Of a stretch of 64,000 nt of DNA, positions 27,631 through 35,093 are shown in pieces. The DNA lies in the NCBI GenBank assembly GCA_965242615.1, contig CBDESR010000005.1, positions 1,674,001 to 1,738,000 on the forward strand, in the 5' to 3' direction. Made by a program: the position numbers and the translations under genes. The first letter of the stretch is position 1, and the number at the start of each line of letters is the position of its first letter. The DNA is from CBDBCU01 sp965242615 (GTDB taxonomy: Bacteria > Chloroflexota > Dehalococcoidia > Lucifugimonadales > UBA3495). The notes beneath the pieces were generated by a model that was not told the DNA's origin, searched no databases, and saw nothing but the letters and a program-made list of their open reading frames with translations.

Positions 27631-27948
27631 TGACGCTCCGCAGCCGGGGGACGGCGGGAAAGCCGCCCTGCCGGAGATGGGCCAAGCCGGTTTTGAGGGG
27701 CCGGGCCGGGTCGTTGGTGGGGTGCGGGGTTATTCCAGTCGATAACTATAACCGGATTTGGCGCTGGCGGCAAGTTAGATGGGCGGGCGGTTTTCGGCTG
27801 CTTATGGGGATGCCCGTTGGTACGGCAGGCTGGCAAGAAAGGCGTACGCTGAAAGCAAGGGGAACCGGCGGCGGTGAAAGATTGTCCCCGGGGTCTAACC
27901 GGGTTAGAATGGGGGGCAGTCAAGCGGCGACGGTCAAGGAGGCGGCTG
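27631..27948. other. Divergent regulatory region between fur-like and HicB genes
   Basis: No gene. It contains the dyad at 27728-27753 and presumably the promoters of the fur-VOC-sodN run and of the HicB gene. Confidence 0.5.
27728..27753. promoter_or_regulatory. Candidate operator dyad upstream of the fur-like gene
   Basis: GGTTAT and ATAACC are inverted around a 14 bp centre (GGTTATTCC...ATAACTATAACC), ~100 bp upstream of the regulator's start. AT-rich dyads of this size are typical of Fur-family sites; no known box matches exactly. Confidence 0.35.
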
Positions 27949-28329
27949 ATGATTAACGAATTCACGGTGGTGTTTGAGGCGGATGAGGTGGACGGGGGGT
28001 ATATTGCCTATTGCTTGGAGGTGCCCGGCGCCAACAGCCAGGGCGAGACCCAAGCCGAGGCCCGGGAAAATGTGGCGGAGGCGATTGCCCTGATGCTGGA
28101 AGTGCGGCGTGAGAATGGGCGGCGGGGGTTGCCGCCGGAAGCGGAGCAGGATGTGATAGTTGTCGAAACTCCGCTGACTAACGAGTTCACGGCGGTAGTT
28201 GAATGGGGGGATGAATGGTACATCTCTTATTGCTTGGAAGTCCCGGCTAACGGGCAGGACAAAACCAAGTCCGCCGCCAAGGAAAATATGGCGGCGGTGA
28301 TACCCCTTGTTCTGGAAATGCGGCGGTAG
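27949..28329 (+). CDS. Tandem HicB-domain protein, truncated by an in-frame stop
   Basis: 126 residues with two HicB-like repeats: FTVVFEADEVDGGYIAYCLE (residues ~4-24, then VPGANSQGETQAEARENVAEA) and FTAVVEWGDEWYISYCLEVP (~79 onward). HicB is the antitoxin of HicA mRNA-cleaving toxins, but no hicA lies here. The TAG at 28327 is followed in the same frame by DGREDVPLSAVEETLVVED, matching the end of repeat 1 (ENGRRGLPPEAEQDVIVVET). That frame runs into the transposon at 28409 and resumes after it to TAA 35184-35186. The locus looks like an older three-part HicB gene broken first by a stop and then by insertion, or the reverse. Confidence 0.75.
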   Translation: MINEFTVVFEADEVDGGYIAYCLEVPGANSQGETQAEARENVAEAIALMLEVRRENGRRGLPPEAEQDVIVVETPLTNEFTAVVEWGDEWYISYCLEVPANGQDKTKSAAKENMAAVIPLVLEMRR

Positions 28330-28446
28330 GATGGCCGGGAGGACGTGCCGCTGTCGGCGGTTGAGGAGACTCTGGTGGTTGAGGATACGCGGGAGAAGGG
28401 TAAAATTAGGGAATTATATACCTAACTACCGGCAGTTTGGGATGTT

Positions 28447-28683
28447 CTACTCCAGCCCGTAGCACCCCTCGCAACGGCCGTCGTTGTAAAGCACTTCCGG
28501 GTAATAGACTTCCCGGTTGCAGGTAACGCAATGGTATTCTGCCCCGCCATCCTGCTCAAACCGCCGCTGATGATTGGCCGGCAGGCGGAACATCGCTCGA
28601 GCAATCTGCTCTGGCGTAGCGTCTATCCGAGGTGGCAACCGGCGGGTAACCGTCCGGCCTAGTTCATTTCTCTGGCGTGGCAT
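28447..28683 (-). CDS. Small zinc-ribbon cargo protein
   Basis: 78 residues from the second of two adjacent ATGs (28686 and 28683); GGAGGG lies just before the first, so spacing favours 28683. The N-terminal half is Arg-rich (RQRNELGRTVTRRLPPRIDA); the C-terminal half has CVTC and CEGC, a treble-clef or ribbon zinc site. It starts ~15 bp inside the left transposon end and reads toward it. No family recognised. Confidence 0.55.
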   Translation of the reverse strand: MPRQRNELGRTVTRRLPPRIDATPEQIARAMFRLPANHQRRFEQDGGAEYHCVTCNREVYYPEVLYNDGRCEGCYGLE

Positions 28684-28908
28684 CATCCCTCCAACAGCAG
28701 TTCGGAGTGGGCGTAGTTGGTGGCCTCATCAAGGCGGGCCAATTACTGGTAGTTAGGAACTTTCAACTCCTGCCTCTGCATAACCTCGAAACCTCAGGGC
28801 CATCAGGGTGATGTTCAGGTCGCGCTTGAGCCGGTTGTGCGTAGGATATAACGTGGTTCGGTTGGTGATGCCATCTGCACCGTCCTGACTCCTAACCGTG
28901 CCGGATTT

Positions 28909-29514
28909 TCATGGCATCTTACCTAAAATCACCCTAGCGATGACCGCGCCGATGGAGCCGGCGAGCATAATTGAGATGAGCCAGAGGAGTACCTTGATGG
29001 AAACCTTGGGTTTGCGCGACTGTAAGATTTCCTTGAACATTACCGCCGATTTGTAGGCTTCGAGAAAAGACGTATAAGCCCGCCGGGCATCGGTCACGGT
29101 AACCCGTGCTTTGGCTTTACGACCCTCGGTTAGGTGGTGGTGAATAAGCCGCTTGATGCTTGATACGTAAGTATCCGTAAGGGGGCGGCGGTAACTGTGG
29201 GTCAGTCGGAAAATCTTGAACAACTTGACCGGCTGGTTAATCTCCGCCAGGATTTCCTCGGTCCGGCTTTGCAATGGCTCCGCTATGGCAAGTGCGAGGT
29301 GTTCCATGGCCGCCCCGACATAGTGCATTTGCAGGTTCGGGGAATCGGATTCCGCCGCTTTCGCCAAGTCAAACAAGGTGTCCCGAAACCATATCATGGT
29401 CTCCTCGTCAAAGGTGCCGGTCTCGGTCTCGTAACATACTTGGGCATCCCGGGCCAAGTTGAGCATTTGAATCAGTTCATCCGGCATTCGTACCGGAAGC
29501 TGTTCACTGGACAA
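28909..29514 (-). CDS. Tail-anchored helical protein of unknown function
   Basis: 201 residues, TTG 29514 after GGGGATAACTA. Residues 1-175 are predicted helical and mostly soluble, with a basic middle (HHHLTEGRKAKARVTVTDARR). A C-terminal span (VLLWLISIMLAGSIGAVIARVIL) ends six residues before the stop, so the bulk faces the cytoplasm. Transposon cargo; no known domain recognised. Confidence 0.55.
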   Translation of the reverse strand: MSSEQLPVRMPDELIQMLNLARDAQVCYETETGTFDEETMIWFRDTLFDLAKAAESDSPNLQMHYVGAAMEHLALAIAEPLQSRTEEILAEINQPVKLFKIFRLTHSYRRPLTDTYVSSIKRLIHHHLTEGRKAKARVTVTDARRAYTSFLEAYKSAVMFKEILQSRKPKVSIKVLLWLISIMLAGSIGAVIARVILGKMP

Positions 29515-29569
29515 TAGTTATCCCCAATAACTAAGGAGAGTCGTAAGCCTTTACTTACAGATGGTCGGA

Positions 29570-29854
29570 CTACCGGTCTTTACCGTGGAAAAACTGCCGG
29601 GCTTTTTCCTCCCGCTTCCGTTCGGGCGTCTGAACCGGAATCCGCCGGTAAAAGCGGGGGCTAAGATAGCCCCGACCGGAGGCACTACGGTTGCTAGTGC
29701 GGACACCGAGCTTCTCGTCAACTTCCCGAATGCTTAGTCCATCCAACTCCTTTACCTGACGCTCAAATTCCTCCACCACTTCGGTAGGGCTGAGTTTGGG
29801 CTTTTGTGGTTTTCCGGCCAAAAGGTGCGCTACCCTTTGGACAACTCCAGTCAT
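29570..29854 (-). CDS. Small basic cargo protein of unknown function
   Basis: 94 residues, ATG 29854 with GGGAGGT upstream. The middle (LSPTEVVEEFERQVKELDGLSIREVDEKLGV is helical; the C-terminal third is Arg/Lys-rich with RGYLSPRFYRRIPVQTPERK). It may bind nucleic acid. It lies 55 bp upstream of the tail-anchored gene on the same strand, and its upstream AT-rich stretch (29880-29914) was split by the IS6-like insertion. Confidence 0.5.
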   Translation of the reverse strand: MTGVVQRVAHLLAGKPQKPKLSPTEVVEEFERQVKELDGLSIREVDEKLGVRTSNRSASGRGYLSPRFYRRIPVQTPERKREEKARQFFHGKDR

Positions 29855-29993
29855 ACTGCCAACCTCCCAAAATCACGTGTATGGTGAAAATATAACTATT
29901 ATATAACATATTTCGGTTCTGTATCATTTTGCTGGGGGGTATAGTTTTATAATCCCGGCATAACCGGGTTTTTTACTTCAGGTGAGTCGGTGA

Positions 29994-30143
29994 TTACCGT
30001 TTGCGCCGCGGCTGCCGGGACTTCTTAAAGGCGATTTTCGCCAAGTCATAGTCAGCACTTGCCGACTGGTAAGCCCGGTAAGCCTTCTTTTTCCGGTTGG
30101 CGTGGTGTTCCACGTTCTCCTTGGGGGTTCGCCGACGCGGCAT
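29994..30143 (-). CDS. 49-residue basic protein inside the IS6-like element
   Basis: ATG 30143 is preceded by GGAGGAGAAACT. The sequence (MPRRRTPKENVEHHANRKKK... RQPRRKR) is about one-third Arg/Lys. It lies 43 bp downstream of the transposase stop on the same strand. IS6 elements normally have only one gene, so this could be a DNA-binding accessory or a chance frame; the good ribosome site favours real. Confidence 0.5.
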   Translation of the reverse strand: MPRRRTPKENVEHHANRKKKAYRAYQSASADYDLAKIAFKKSRQPRRKR

Positions 30144-30186
30144 AGTTTCTCCTCCAACTATCTGAATTCGCCGGTTAGACTATACA

Positions 30187-31029
30187 TCACATTACCGCAC
30201 CGCCGCAACATCTTGCCAATCCTTGAACGGCAGTTCCGCCCCGGCCGCTTCCGCCGGCTTCTTTCCTCGTAGACCTCTGGTGCGGCCGGAAATAGTTGTA
30301 ATGCAGCACCAAGCCGTCAATGTACGCCTGCCCGGTATCCCGCCCCTCCAGTCCTCGTAGCACCTTGTCCCGGTCACGGAATGTGCCTTGCAACCGCTCC
30401 GACAGGTTGTTGTTGATTTCCGCTTTGATACCCTGGCTAACCGTGTGCTTAACCTTCTTGGTGGGGAACGCCCGCGGCAACGCCCGCCGGTAAGAGCGCA
30501 GCCCGTCCGTCCGCAGCACATCCGGGGCGGTCTCCGACCTTTCCCGCGCCAATGCCAATGCCGTTTGCGCCGCTCTGGTGTGCCGGTCAGGGGACAGGTA
30601 AGCCGACAGCACAAAGCGGGTTTGGGAATCCATTACATTGAACAGCCAGAGTTTCCGACCGCCGACCTTGACGACCATTTCATCCGCTACCCATTCCGGG
30701 CCGGTCTCAACTTTCATCGGGCGCAGGACATCATCGGCTTTTGCAGTCAGTTCCCGCACCCAGCGATAGACCGTCATCGGCCCGGTCTTGCGGTCAAAAT
30801 ACTGCTCCATATTCCTTGCCACCCGGCGATAGGAAAGCCCGTCAAAATACATATCCACTGCCACGCCCCGCTCATAAGCGGTACCGTGGGCGTGTTTCCC
30901 TTCCGGCTTGACCGGCTTCCCGTTGGCGTCCAGCACAACTAACCGCTTGCCGACCGACCCCGACCGGCAAGTATCGCAGCGTTCACCCGTCCGCCGCTTG
31001 CAGTTGTCGCTGGTGCATTTGTGTCCCAT
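30187..31029 (-). CDS. IS6-like DDE transposase
   Basis: 280 residues from ATG 31029 (a TTG at 31035 is also possible). An N-terminal CTSDNC..CDTC zinc motif precedes the DDE core: WVADEMVVKVGGRKLWLFNV (first Asp), DVLRTDGLRSYRRAL (second Asp) and INNNLSERLQGTFRDRDKVL (Glu), ending with LHYNYFRPHQ. The order and spacing fit the IS6/IS240-type rve domain seen in archaea and Chloroflexota. The frame is intact, so it may still be active. Confidence 0.85.
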   Translation of the reverse strand: MGHKCTSDNCKRRTGERCDTCRSGSVGKRLVVLDANGKPVKPEGKHAHGTAYERGVAVDMYFDGLSYRRVARNMEQYFDRKTGPMTVYRWVRELTAKADDVLRPMKVETGPEWVADEMVVKVGGRKLWLFNVMDSQTRFVLSAYLSPDRHTRAAQTALALARERSETAPDVLRTDGLRSYRRALPRAFPTKKVKHTVSQGIKAEINNNLSERLQGTFRDRDKVLRGLEGRDTGQAYIDGLVLHYNYFRPHQRSTRKEAGGSGRGGTAVQGLARCCGGAVM

Positions 31030-31073
31030 AGCCAACTATGGTATCATCCCCCCCAGCAAAATGATACAGAACC

Positions 31074-31507
31074 CATATTTCGCCTTTAGTCAAATACCAA
31101 TTCATAAAGGGCACTGTTTCAGAAAGTGTTGGTTGGGAAAATATGCCTTAAAATGAACAAATTTCCGCCGTATCACGTATCTGCTTGACTCGGCATTGAG
31201 GCCGTAAAAATGCCGTCTGAAACAGTGCCAACACTTTCTGAAACAGTGCCCTCATAAAGACCAGGGCTATCGCATATACCTTGCTGCTGTAGGGGAAGGC
31301 CGCCATAAATTCGGGTTGCCAAGCAGTAGTGTACGTGGGAATTATGAACCGAGAGTTGGCATCCGCATTTGATCCACGGGGCAAAGAGGACAAATTGAAA
31401 GTGCCGGATAGGACAATGCCTTTCCGGTATCACTGATTGACCAATGCGCTCAAATCGACGCACCCTACAATCGAACGGGACCGGATACGAAATCCGGGTA
31501 AAACCGC
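31074..31507. other. Gene-free stretch with two repeats
   Basis: Contains the 143 bp miniature element (31109-31251) and, just after it, AGGGCTATCGCATATACC (31261-31278), matching one end of the 5995-6118 element. No supported gene between 31252 and 31507. Confidence 0.6.
31109..31251. mobile_element. 143-bp MITE
   Basis: Perfect inverted ends of 24 bp start GGGCACTGTTTCAGAAAG (31109) and are mirrored up to 31251. TCATAAA(G) is duplicated on both sides (31102 and 31252). The ends resemble those of the full insertion sequence at 42140-43309, which is the likely transposase donor. Confidence 0.85.
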
Positions 31508-31762
31508 CTAATCCAGCCGGATATGCACTTCGGTCGATTTGCCGCCCCGGTTTTTCCCACGGTTGCGACCTTTACGCCGCCCAGCCTTACCTTCCCGGCC
31601 GCTAGTCCCAGACTCGGGCTGGTTGATAGTTTTACCGGGGCGCATTTCAATTCTGGATTGGGAACCGGGCGCGGTATTGGCTTGCCCTCCCGCCGCTCTC
31701 TTGCCCCGGTGCCTCTTATAATCCCATGCCCGATGCTCCACCACAAAGCCGTTGGGCGACAC
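31508..31762 (-). CDS. Detached C-terminal part of the HEPN-like paralog
   Basis: 84 residues, GTG 31762. Its second half (IEMRPGKTINQP ... GRNRGKNRGGKSTEVHIRLD) aligns with the end of the gene at 34158-35093 (IQVKQGKTLPLN ... RNRPKNRNGSQPTEVNIRM). It is in a different frame from the N-terminal part at 31768-32247, whose stop overlaps its start region. So this copy is a frameshift-split gene, or two coupled genes. The region is Arg/Lys/Gly-rich and probably disordered. Confidence 0.55.
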   Translation of the reverse strand: MSPNGFVVEHRAWDYKRHRGKRAAGGQANTAPGSQSRIEMRPGKTINQPESGTSGREGKAGRRKGRNRGKNRGGKSTEVHIRLD

Positions 31763-31767
31763 TTCGC

Positions 31768-32247
31768 CTATACGGGGGCGTTCCCCCGCAGCATTTCCAG
31801 ACGGTCTTGAGCCTCCTCGTCGGGAACCTTATAAGGCAAGCCCTCCGCTTGGCGCACCTTGTCCAGGTCGTTGACCATCCGCTCCACGGCGTCTACCACC
31901 GCCCGGATGTCTTTCAGAAACCAGGTGTTGTTGTAAAAATTCCGATGCTGATTCTCCGCCCGCCCGAAGACGGCCACGAAATCAGGACGGTTCTGTTCTG
32001 CGGCCAACTGCGAGGCAATGGCATAGTTAAACGTGTGCTTCCGGTGGTTCCAGCCGCGCTGTATCGCTACCGCCTTGAGCGCATGAGCGGTCGCGCCCCA
32101 CGCCTTTTCGGACGCTTGCAGGCGGTCCTCCAATGCCAACTGCTCCCTGGAGTGGGCCAGAAGCCGCCGGCTCATCCTCATGTGCGCCTCCGGGCTGTGC
32201 CGTGGCTTCGCGGGCGGCAACGGGATGTTACTGTCTGCTTTGGGCAT
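31768..32247 (-). CDS. HEPN/PaREP1-like protein, N-terminal part (paralog of 34158-35093)
   Basis: 159 residues, ATG 32247 with GGAGGT. The core LQASEKAWGATAHALKAVAIQRGW ...H followed by more helices recalls the PaREP1/HEPN helical fold (SEKxWGAxxHAxKAxA). Paralog 34158-35093 shares RLQASEKSWGALSQAVKAVA and the overall layout. It begins 17 bp after the truncated transposase, so it is likely expressed with it. HEPN proteins include RNases and nucleotide-binding partners; the catalytic RxxxxxH motif is not clearly present. Function open. Confidence 0.6.
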   Translation of the reverse strand: MPKADSNIPLPPAKPRHSPEAHMRMSRRLLAHSREQLALEDRLQASEKAWGATAHALKAVAIQRGWNHRKHTFNYAIASQLAAEQNRPDFVAVFGRAENQHRNFYNNTWFLKDIRAVVDAVERMVNDLDKVRQAEGLPYKVPDEEAQDRLEMLRGNAPV

Positions 32248-32264
32248 ACTTTACCTCCTTTCCC

Positions 32265-32921
32265 TTAATCGTTCGGTTTCGGCAATGTCGCCGCGTCATC
32301 GGTATGGCTTTCCACGAACCGCTGCAAGGTCGGCGCATCGGTGGCGGCTACCACCTGGGCATTTACCCGGTTGGAGGCCCGGTCTTTGATGCTGACCACT
32401 ACCGTTTTCCCGACGGTTCCCCCGCCGGCGTGGAGTTTCTTGCTGGCGTGTTTGTTGCCTTCCTTGCCGCCGATATAGGTCTCGTCGGCTTCCACCGGCC
32501 CGGCGAACTTGTCCGCCGCCGCGTTCCAGCACTCCCTAATGCGGTGTCCCATATACCACGCCGACTTTTGAGTAATGCCCAGGTCCCGGCGCAGTTTCAG
32601 ACTGGATACGCCTTTCAGGTTGGTGGAGTAGAGGTAAAAGGCGATAGCCCATTGGTTCAGGGGGATTTTGGAGCGGTGCAGCAAAGTCCCCGAAGTGACC
32701 GAAAAGTCTTTCCAGCAGGCTTTGCAGCGGAAAGGCATCGGCTTGCGGTTGGGGCGGGACATAATGTTGTCGCTGCCACAACGGGGGCAGACAACGCCAT
32801 TGGGCCAACGTTGCTCGATAAACCATTCCTCGGCCTGCTCAACGGTGGCGAACTTGGTCACCGCTTCTATCAGGGTAATGCCCTTGCGATAGGACTTTCC
32901 CGGCGCTGATTGTTTAGCCAT
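32265..32921 (-). CDS. IS1595-type transposase, C-terminally truncated
   Basis: 218 residues, ATG 32921 after GAGAGGTGAGACA. N-terminal zinc ribbon CPRCGSDNI..CKACWKDF is followed by VTSGTLLHRSKIPLNQW and the ISXO2-like core start VEADETYIGGKEGNKHASKK, with the first catalytic Asp. Full-length relatives are ~300 residues and continue with the second Asp (YTDEHxxY) and Glu; here the protein stops right where that segment should begin (DDAATLPKPND). It therefore should lack catalysis. The stop is followed directly by the HEPN-like gene, as if a deletion joined them. Confidence 0.85.
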   Translation of the reverse strand: MAKQSAPGKSYRKGITLIEAVTKFATVEQAEEWFIEQRWPNGVVCPRCGSDNIMSRPNRKPMPFRCKACWKDFSVTSGTLLHRSKIPLNQWAIAFYLYSTNLKGVSSLKLRRDLGITQKSAWYMGHRIRECWNAAADKFAGPVEADETYIGGKEGNKHASKKLHAGGGTVGKTVVVSIKDRASNRVNAQVVAATDAPTLQRFVESHTDDAATLPKPND

Positions 32922-33242
32922 TGTCTCACCTCTCTGTATTGAAGTTCAGCAACCAAACCCGGTAGGGAATTGGCGTCTGCCGCATAGCCGGATAATAGCA
33001 GACAAATTTTCGTAAAGCAAATTATTTGTTGCGACTTAATTTGTCGCCGCCGCATCTTGACACGCCCCAGTCCGTTGCCTATAGTTGGGGGCGCGACAGA
33101 CACTTCGATTTCCCGAGGGGTCCCCCCTATAAGGCGTGAGTAACCGTTAGGGCTTGGCCGTTGCCTCGCCCCCTTGCAGGCTCACGCCGGGAATTGGTGT
33201 CTGTCGCAGGAAGCCAAATCCTAACTTGTGAGGGGGTTCCCT
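32922..33242. other. Divergent promoter region inside the transposon
   Basis: Holds promoters for the transposase (leftward) and the lipoprotein (33057-33085, rightward). GCGACAGACAC (~33099) and GTGTCTGTCGC (~33198) are inverted with AATTCCCGG-like flanks, and a related stretch lies near 32966; these may be internal repeats or binding sites. Confidence 0.5.
33057..33085 (+). promoter_or_regulatory. Sigma-70-type promoter of the lipoprotein gene
   Basis: TTGACA (33057-33062), 17 bp, TATAGT (33080-33085). The start codon is ~155 bp downstream, leaving a long leader. Confidence 0.6.
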
Positions 33243-33974
33243 GTGGTAAAAGCCTTCCCTGCCCTCGTCGTCCTGCTTATCCTTTCCCTGACCGCCGTGG
33301 CCTGCGCTACTGCCGCGCCGACGGCTACGCCGATCATCCCGGCTACCGTGGCAGCCCGGCTTTCCCAAGTCCCCACGGCCACGCCCTACCCGACTGGTAC
33401 GCCGTGGCCGACGCATACTCCCTGTCCCACTGCTACGCCCCGTCCGACCCACACCCCTTATCCCACGCCCACCAAAGTTCCCACCGCCACGCCGTATCCC
33501 ACGCCTACGGCCTTGCCTACCTACACGCCTTACCCCACTCCTACGCCCACTCCACGCCCGACATCCACCCCGTGGCCGACGCGTACCCCGATACCCACGG
33601 TCAAGTGGGGTTTGCCTTACACCCCGGTTTCAATAAGAAACCTGGCAAAATCCAACCGGATAAACACCGAGCCGTTCATCCTGCGCGGCTGTTACGCCGG
33701 CATCTCGGGTGGTAACGGCACGGCTTTTACCTTTACCGAAACCGGCAAGCTCAGGGAGGGCAACAAAGTCGCCGAAGTTATCGGGTTTGCCAAAGGCACA
33801 CTCTTGGCCGCGTCGGGCTGCTATAATATGGCCGTCCAGTTTGAGGAGGTCACGGAATACTGCTACTACACCCGGTTTGACGTGCCGCCGCTGTTCAGTT
33901 GCTCCGGCTGGACTTACAATACGCCGGTGTTCCGTCTGATAACCCCCGGGGCGTTTGAGCGGGCAACCAAGTAG
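33243..33974 (+). CDS. Pro/Thr-rich lipoprotein carried by the transposon
   Basis: 243 residues from GTG 33243 behind GAGGGGG. Signal sequence VVKAFPALVVLLILSLTAVA ends in Cys (lipobox AVAC), so it is probably lipid-anchored. Residues ~20-120 are PTxTPYPTPT repeats, a stiff spacer. The C-terminal ~120 residues have five Cys (RGCYAG, ASGCYN, EYCYY, FSCSGW) and no recognised fold. Surface proteins with this linker also occur in the core genome here (1308 and 59259), so the cargo could have been captured from a similar host. A hairpin terminator follows. Confidence 0.7.
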   Translation: MVKAFPALVVLLILSLTAVACATAAPTATPIIPATVAARLSQVPTATPYPTGTPWPTHTPCPTATPRPTHTPYPTPTKVPTATPYPTPTALPTYTPYPTPTPTPRPTSTPWPTRTPIPTVKWGLPYTPVSIRNLAKSNRINTEPFILRGCYAGISGGNGTAFTFTETGKLREGNKVAEVIGFAKGTLLAASGCYNMAVQFEEVTEYCYYTRFDVPPLFSCSGWTYNTPVFRLITPGAFERATK

Positions 33975-33991
33975 CCGGCATCCCTCAAAAG

Positions 33992-34020
33992 AGCCGGGGC
34001 GTTTAAGACACGCCCCGGCT
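33992..34020 (+). terminator. Hairpin terminator after the lipoprotein gene
   Basis: AGCCGGGGCGT, a 7-base loop, ACGCCCCGGCT, then TGGCTTTTG. Confidence 0.75.
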
Positions 34021-34157
34021 TGGCTTTTGTCCGGTTCAAGTTTATAATGAGCGTAGCCTAACTTCAGAATCTTGACCAGTTGGGTTTCAAGTAATACCAT
34101 CTGGCGCCTAGCCCAAAAGCCGAGAGCCCACCTCCCGTTATTCGAGAAAGGAAAGGT

Positions 34158-35093
34158 ATGACTACCACCCTACCCCCAACCACCGACCGTTCCCCCGAAG
34201 CCAATATGCAGTCCAGCCGGCGTTTTCTGGAACACGCCACGCTGGAGTTGGCAAAAGACCCTCCAGAGCGACTTCAGGCTTCCGAAAAGTCTTGGGGCGC
34301 ATTGTCTCAAGCCGTGAAAGCCGTCGCGAAAGACCGCCGCTGGCGCAACGATTCCCACTTCCGCACCCATGCCATCCTGAACCAGATTATCTACGAGCAT
34401 TGGGATGGAACGGCAGTGGCGGCGGAAATGAGAAGGGACTTCTTGGCAGTTCAGTCCCTGCATTCCAACTACCACGAGAATGTATCGGACGTAGATACCA
34501 TTGAAGTAGGGATTAGGGCCGCGCAACGGCTGGTTAACCGGCTGGAACAGGTGCGGCGGGACGGCCCCCGGCCCGCCGTAATCAAGGACGCGGATGCCCA
34601 GGAACGATTGGCTTACCTGCTGGAAATAAACCAACTGGACCCGTCGGTCATTGACCGGGTAATACCCATCGGCAAACGATCTAATGATGGTTTCAAGAAG
34701 GACGGGATGCTGGGGCGCGCGGTCAGCCGAGTGCGTCGGGGAAAGGAAATCCAGGGTTCCTACGCTACTTCGTGGGGAATGCCCCGGCCGGGCGATGATA
34801 ACAACCGGGGCGATACTACCGATAACGGACCTAACCCTAATGATGATGGTCGGGGTGGGCGGCCGGCGCCGCGGCCGCGACCGGGTGGGCAATCACCCTC
34901 CGGCGGTCAGTCCTGGCCTGTACCGAAAGGCGGGAAAAGGGCGGGGTCGAACATTCAGGTAAAGCAGGGAAAGACCTTGCCGTTGAACGATGCGGCGGGT
35001 GAGGTATCGTCCCGGTCTGGACGGCAGGAACGGCGCAACCGACCCAAGAACCGGAACGGCAGTCAACCCACCGAAGTCAACATCCGTATGTAG
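34158..35093 (+). CDS. HEPN/PaREP1-like protein with disordered basic tail
   Basis: 311 residues, ATG 34158 after GAAAGGAAAGG. Residues ~1-155 are helical with RLQASEKSWGALSQAVKAVA, the segment shared with 31768-32247 and reminiscent of PaREP1/HEPN proteins. Residues ~185-311 are low complexity (PGDDNNRGDTTDNGPNPNDD, PAPRPRPGG) and end RNRPKNRNGSQPTEVNIRM, shared with 31508-31762. It sits next to the right transposon end. The conserved tail in both copies suggests it matters, perhaps for nucleic-acid or partner binding. Function unknown. Confidence 0.6.
   Translation: MTTTLPPTTDRSPEANMQSSRRFLEHATLELAKDPPERLQASEKSWGALSQAVKAVAKDRRWRNDSHFRTHAILNQIIYEHWDGTAVAAEMRRDFLAVQSLHSNYHENVSDVDTIEVGIRAAQRLVNRLEQVRRDGPRPAVIKDADAQERLAYLLEINQLDPSVIDRVIPIGKRSNDGFKKDGMLGRAVSRVRRGKEIQGSYATSWGMPRPGDDNNRGDTTDNGPNPNDDGRGGRPAPRPRPGGQSPSGGQSWPVPKGGKRAGSNIQVKQGKTLPLNDAAGEVSSRSGRQERRNRPKNRNGSQPTEVNIRM

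Larger units (their letters stand above)
29915..31073. mobile_element. IS6-like insertion sequence nested in the transposon
   Basis: Inverted ends start GGTTCTGTATCATTTTGC (29915 onward; complement ending at 31073), and the flanks carry a perfect 8 bp duplication CATATTTC (29907-29914 and 31074-31081). IS6 elements have GG-starting ends of this kind and 8 bp duplications. It encodes a DDE transposase and a 49-residue basic protein. A plus-strand hairpin with TTTTTT (~29952-29973) just inside the left end could stop outside transcription entering the element. Confidence 0.9.

Noticed and set aside
28745..28880. Minus-strand stretch encoding THNRLKRDLNITLMALRF
   Set aside because: No start codon or ribosome site; resembles a transposase end fragment but too short to assign.
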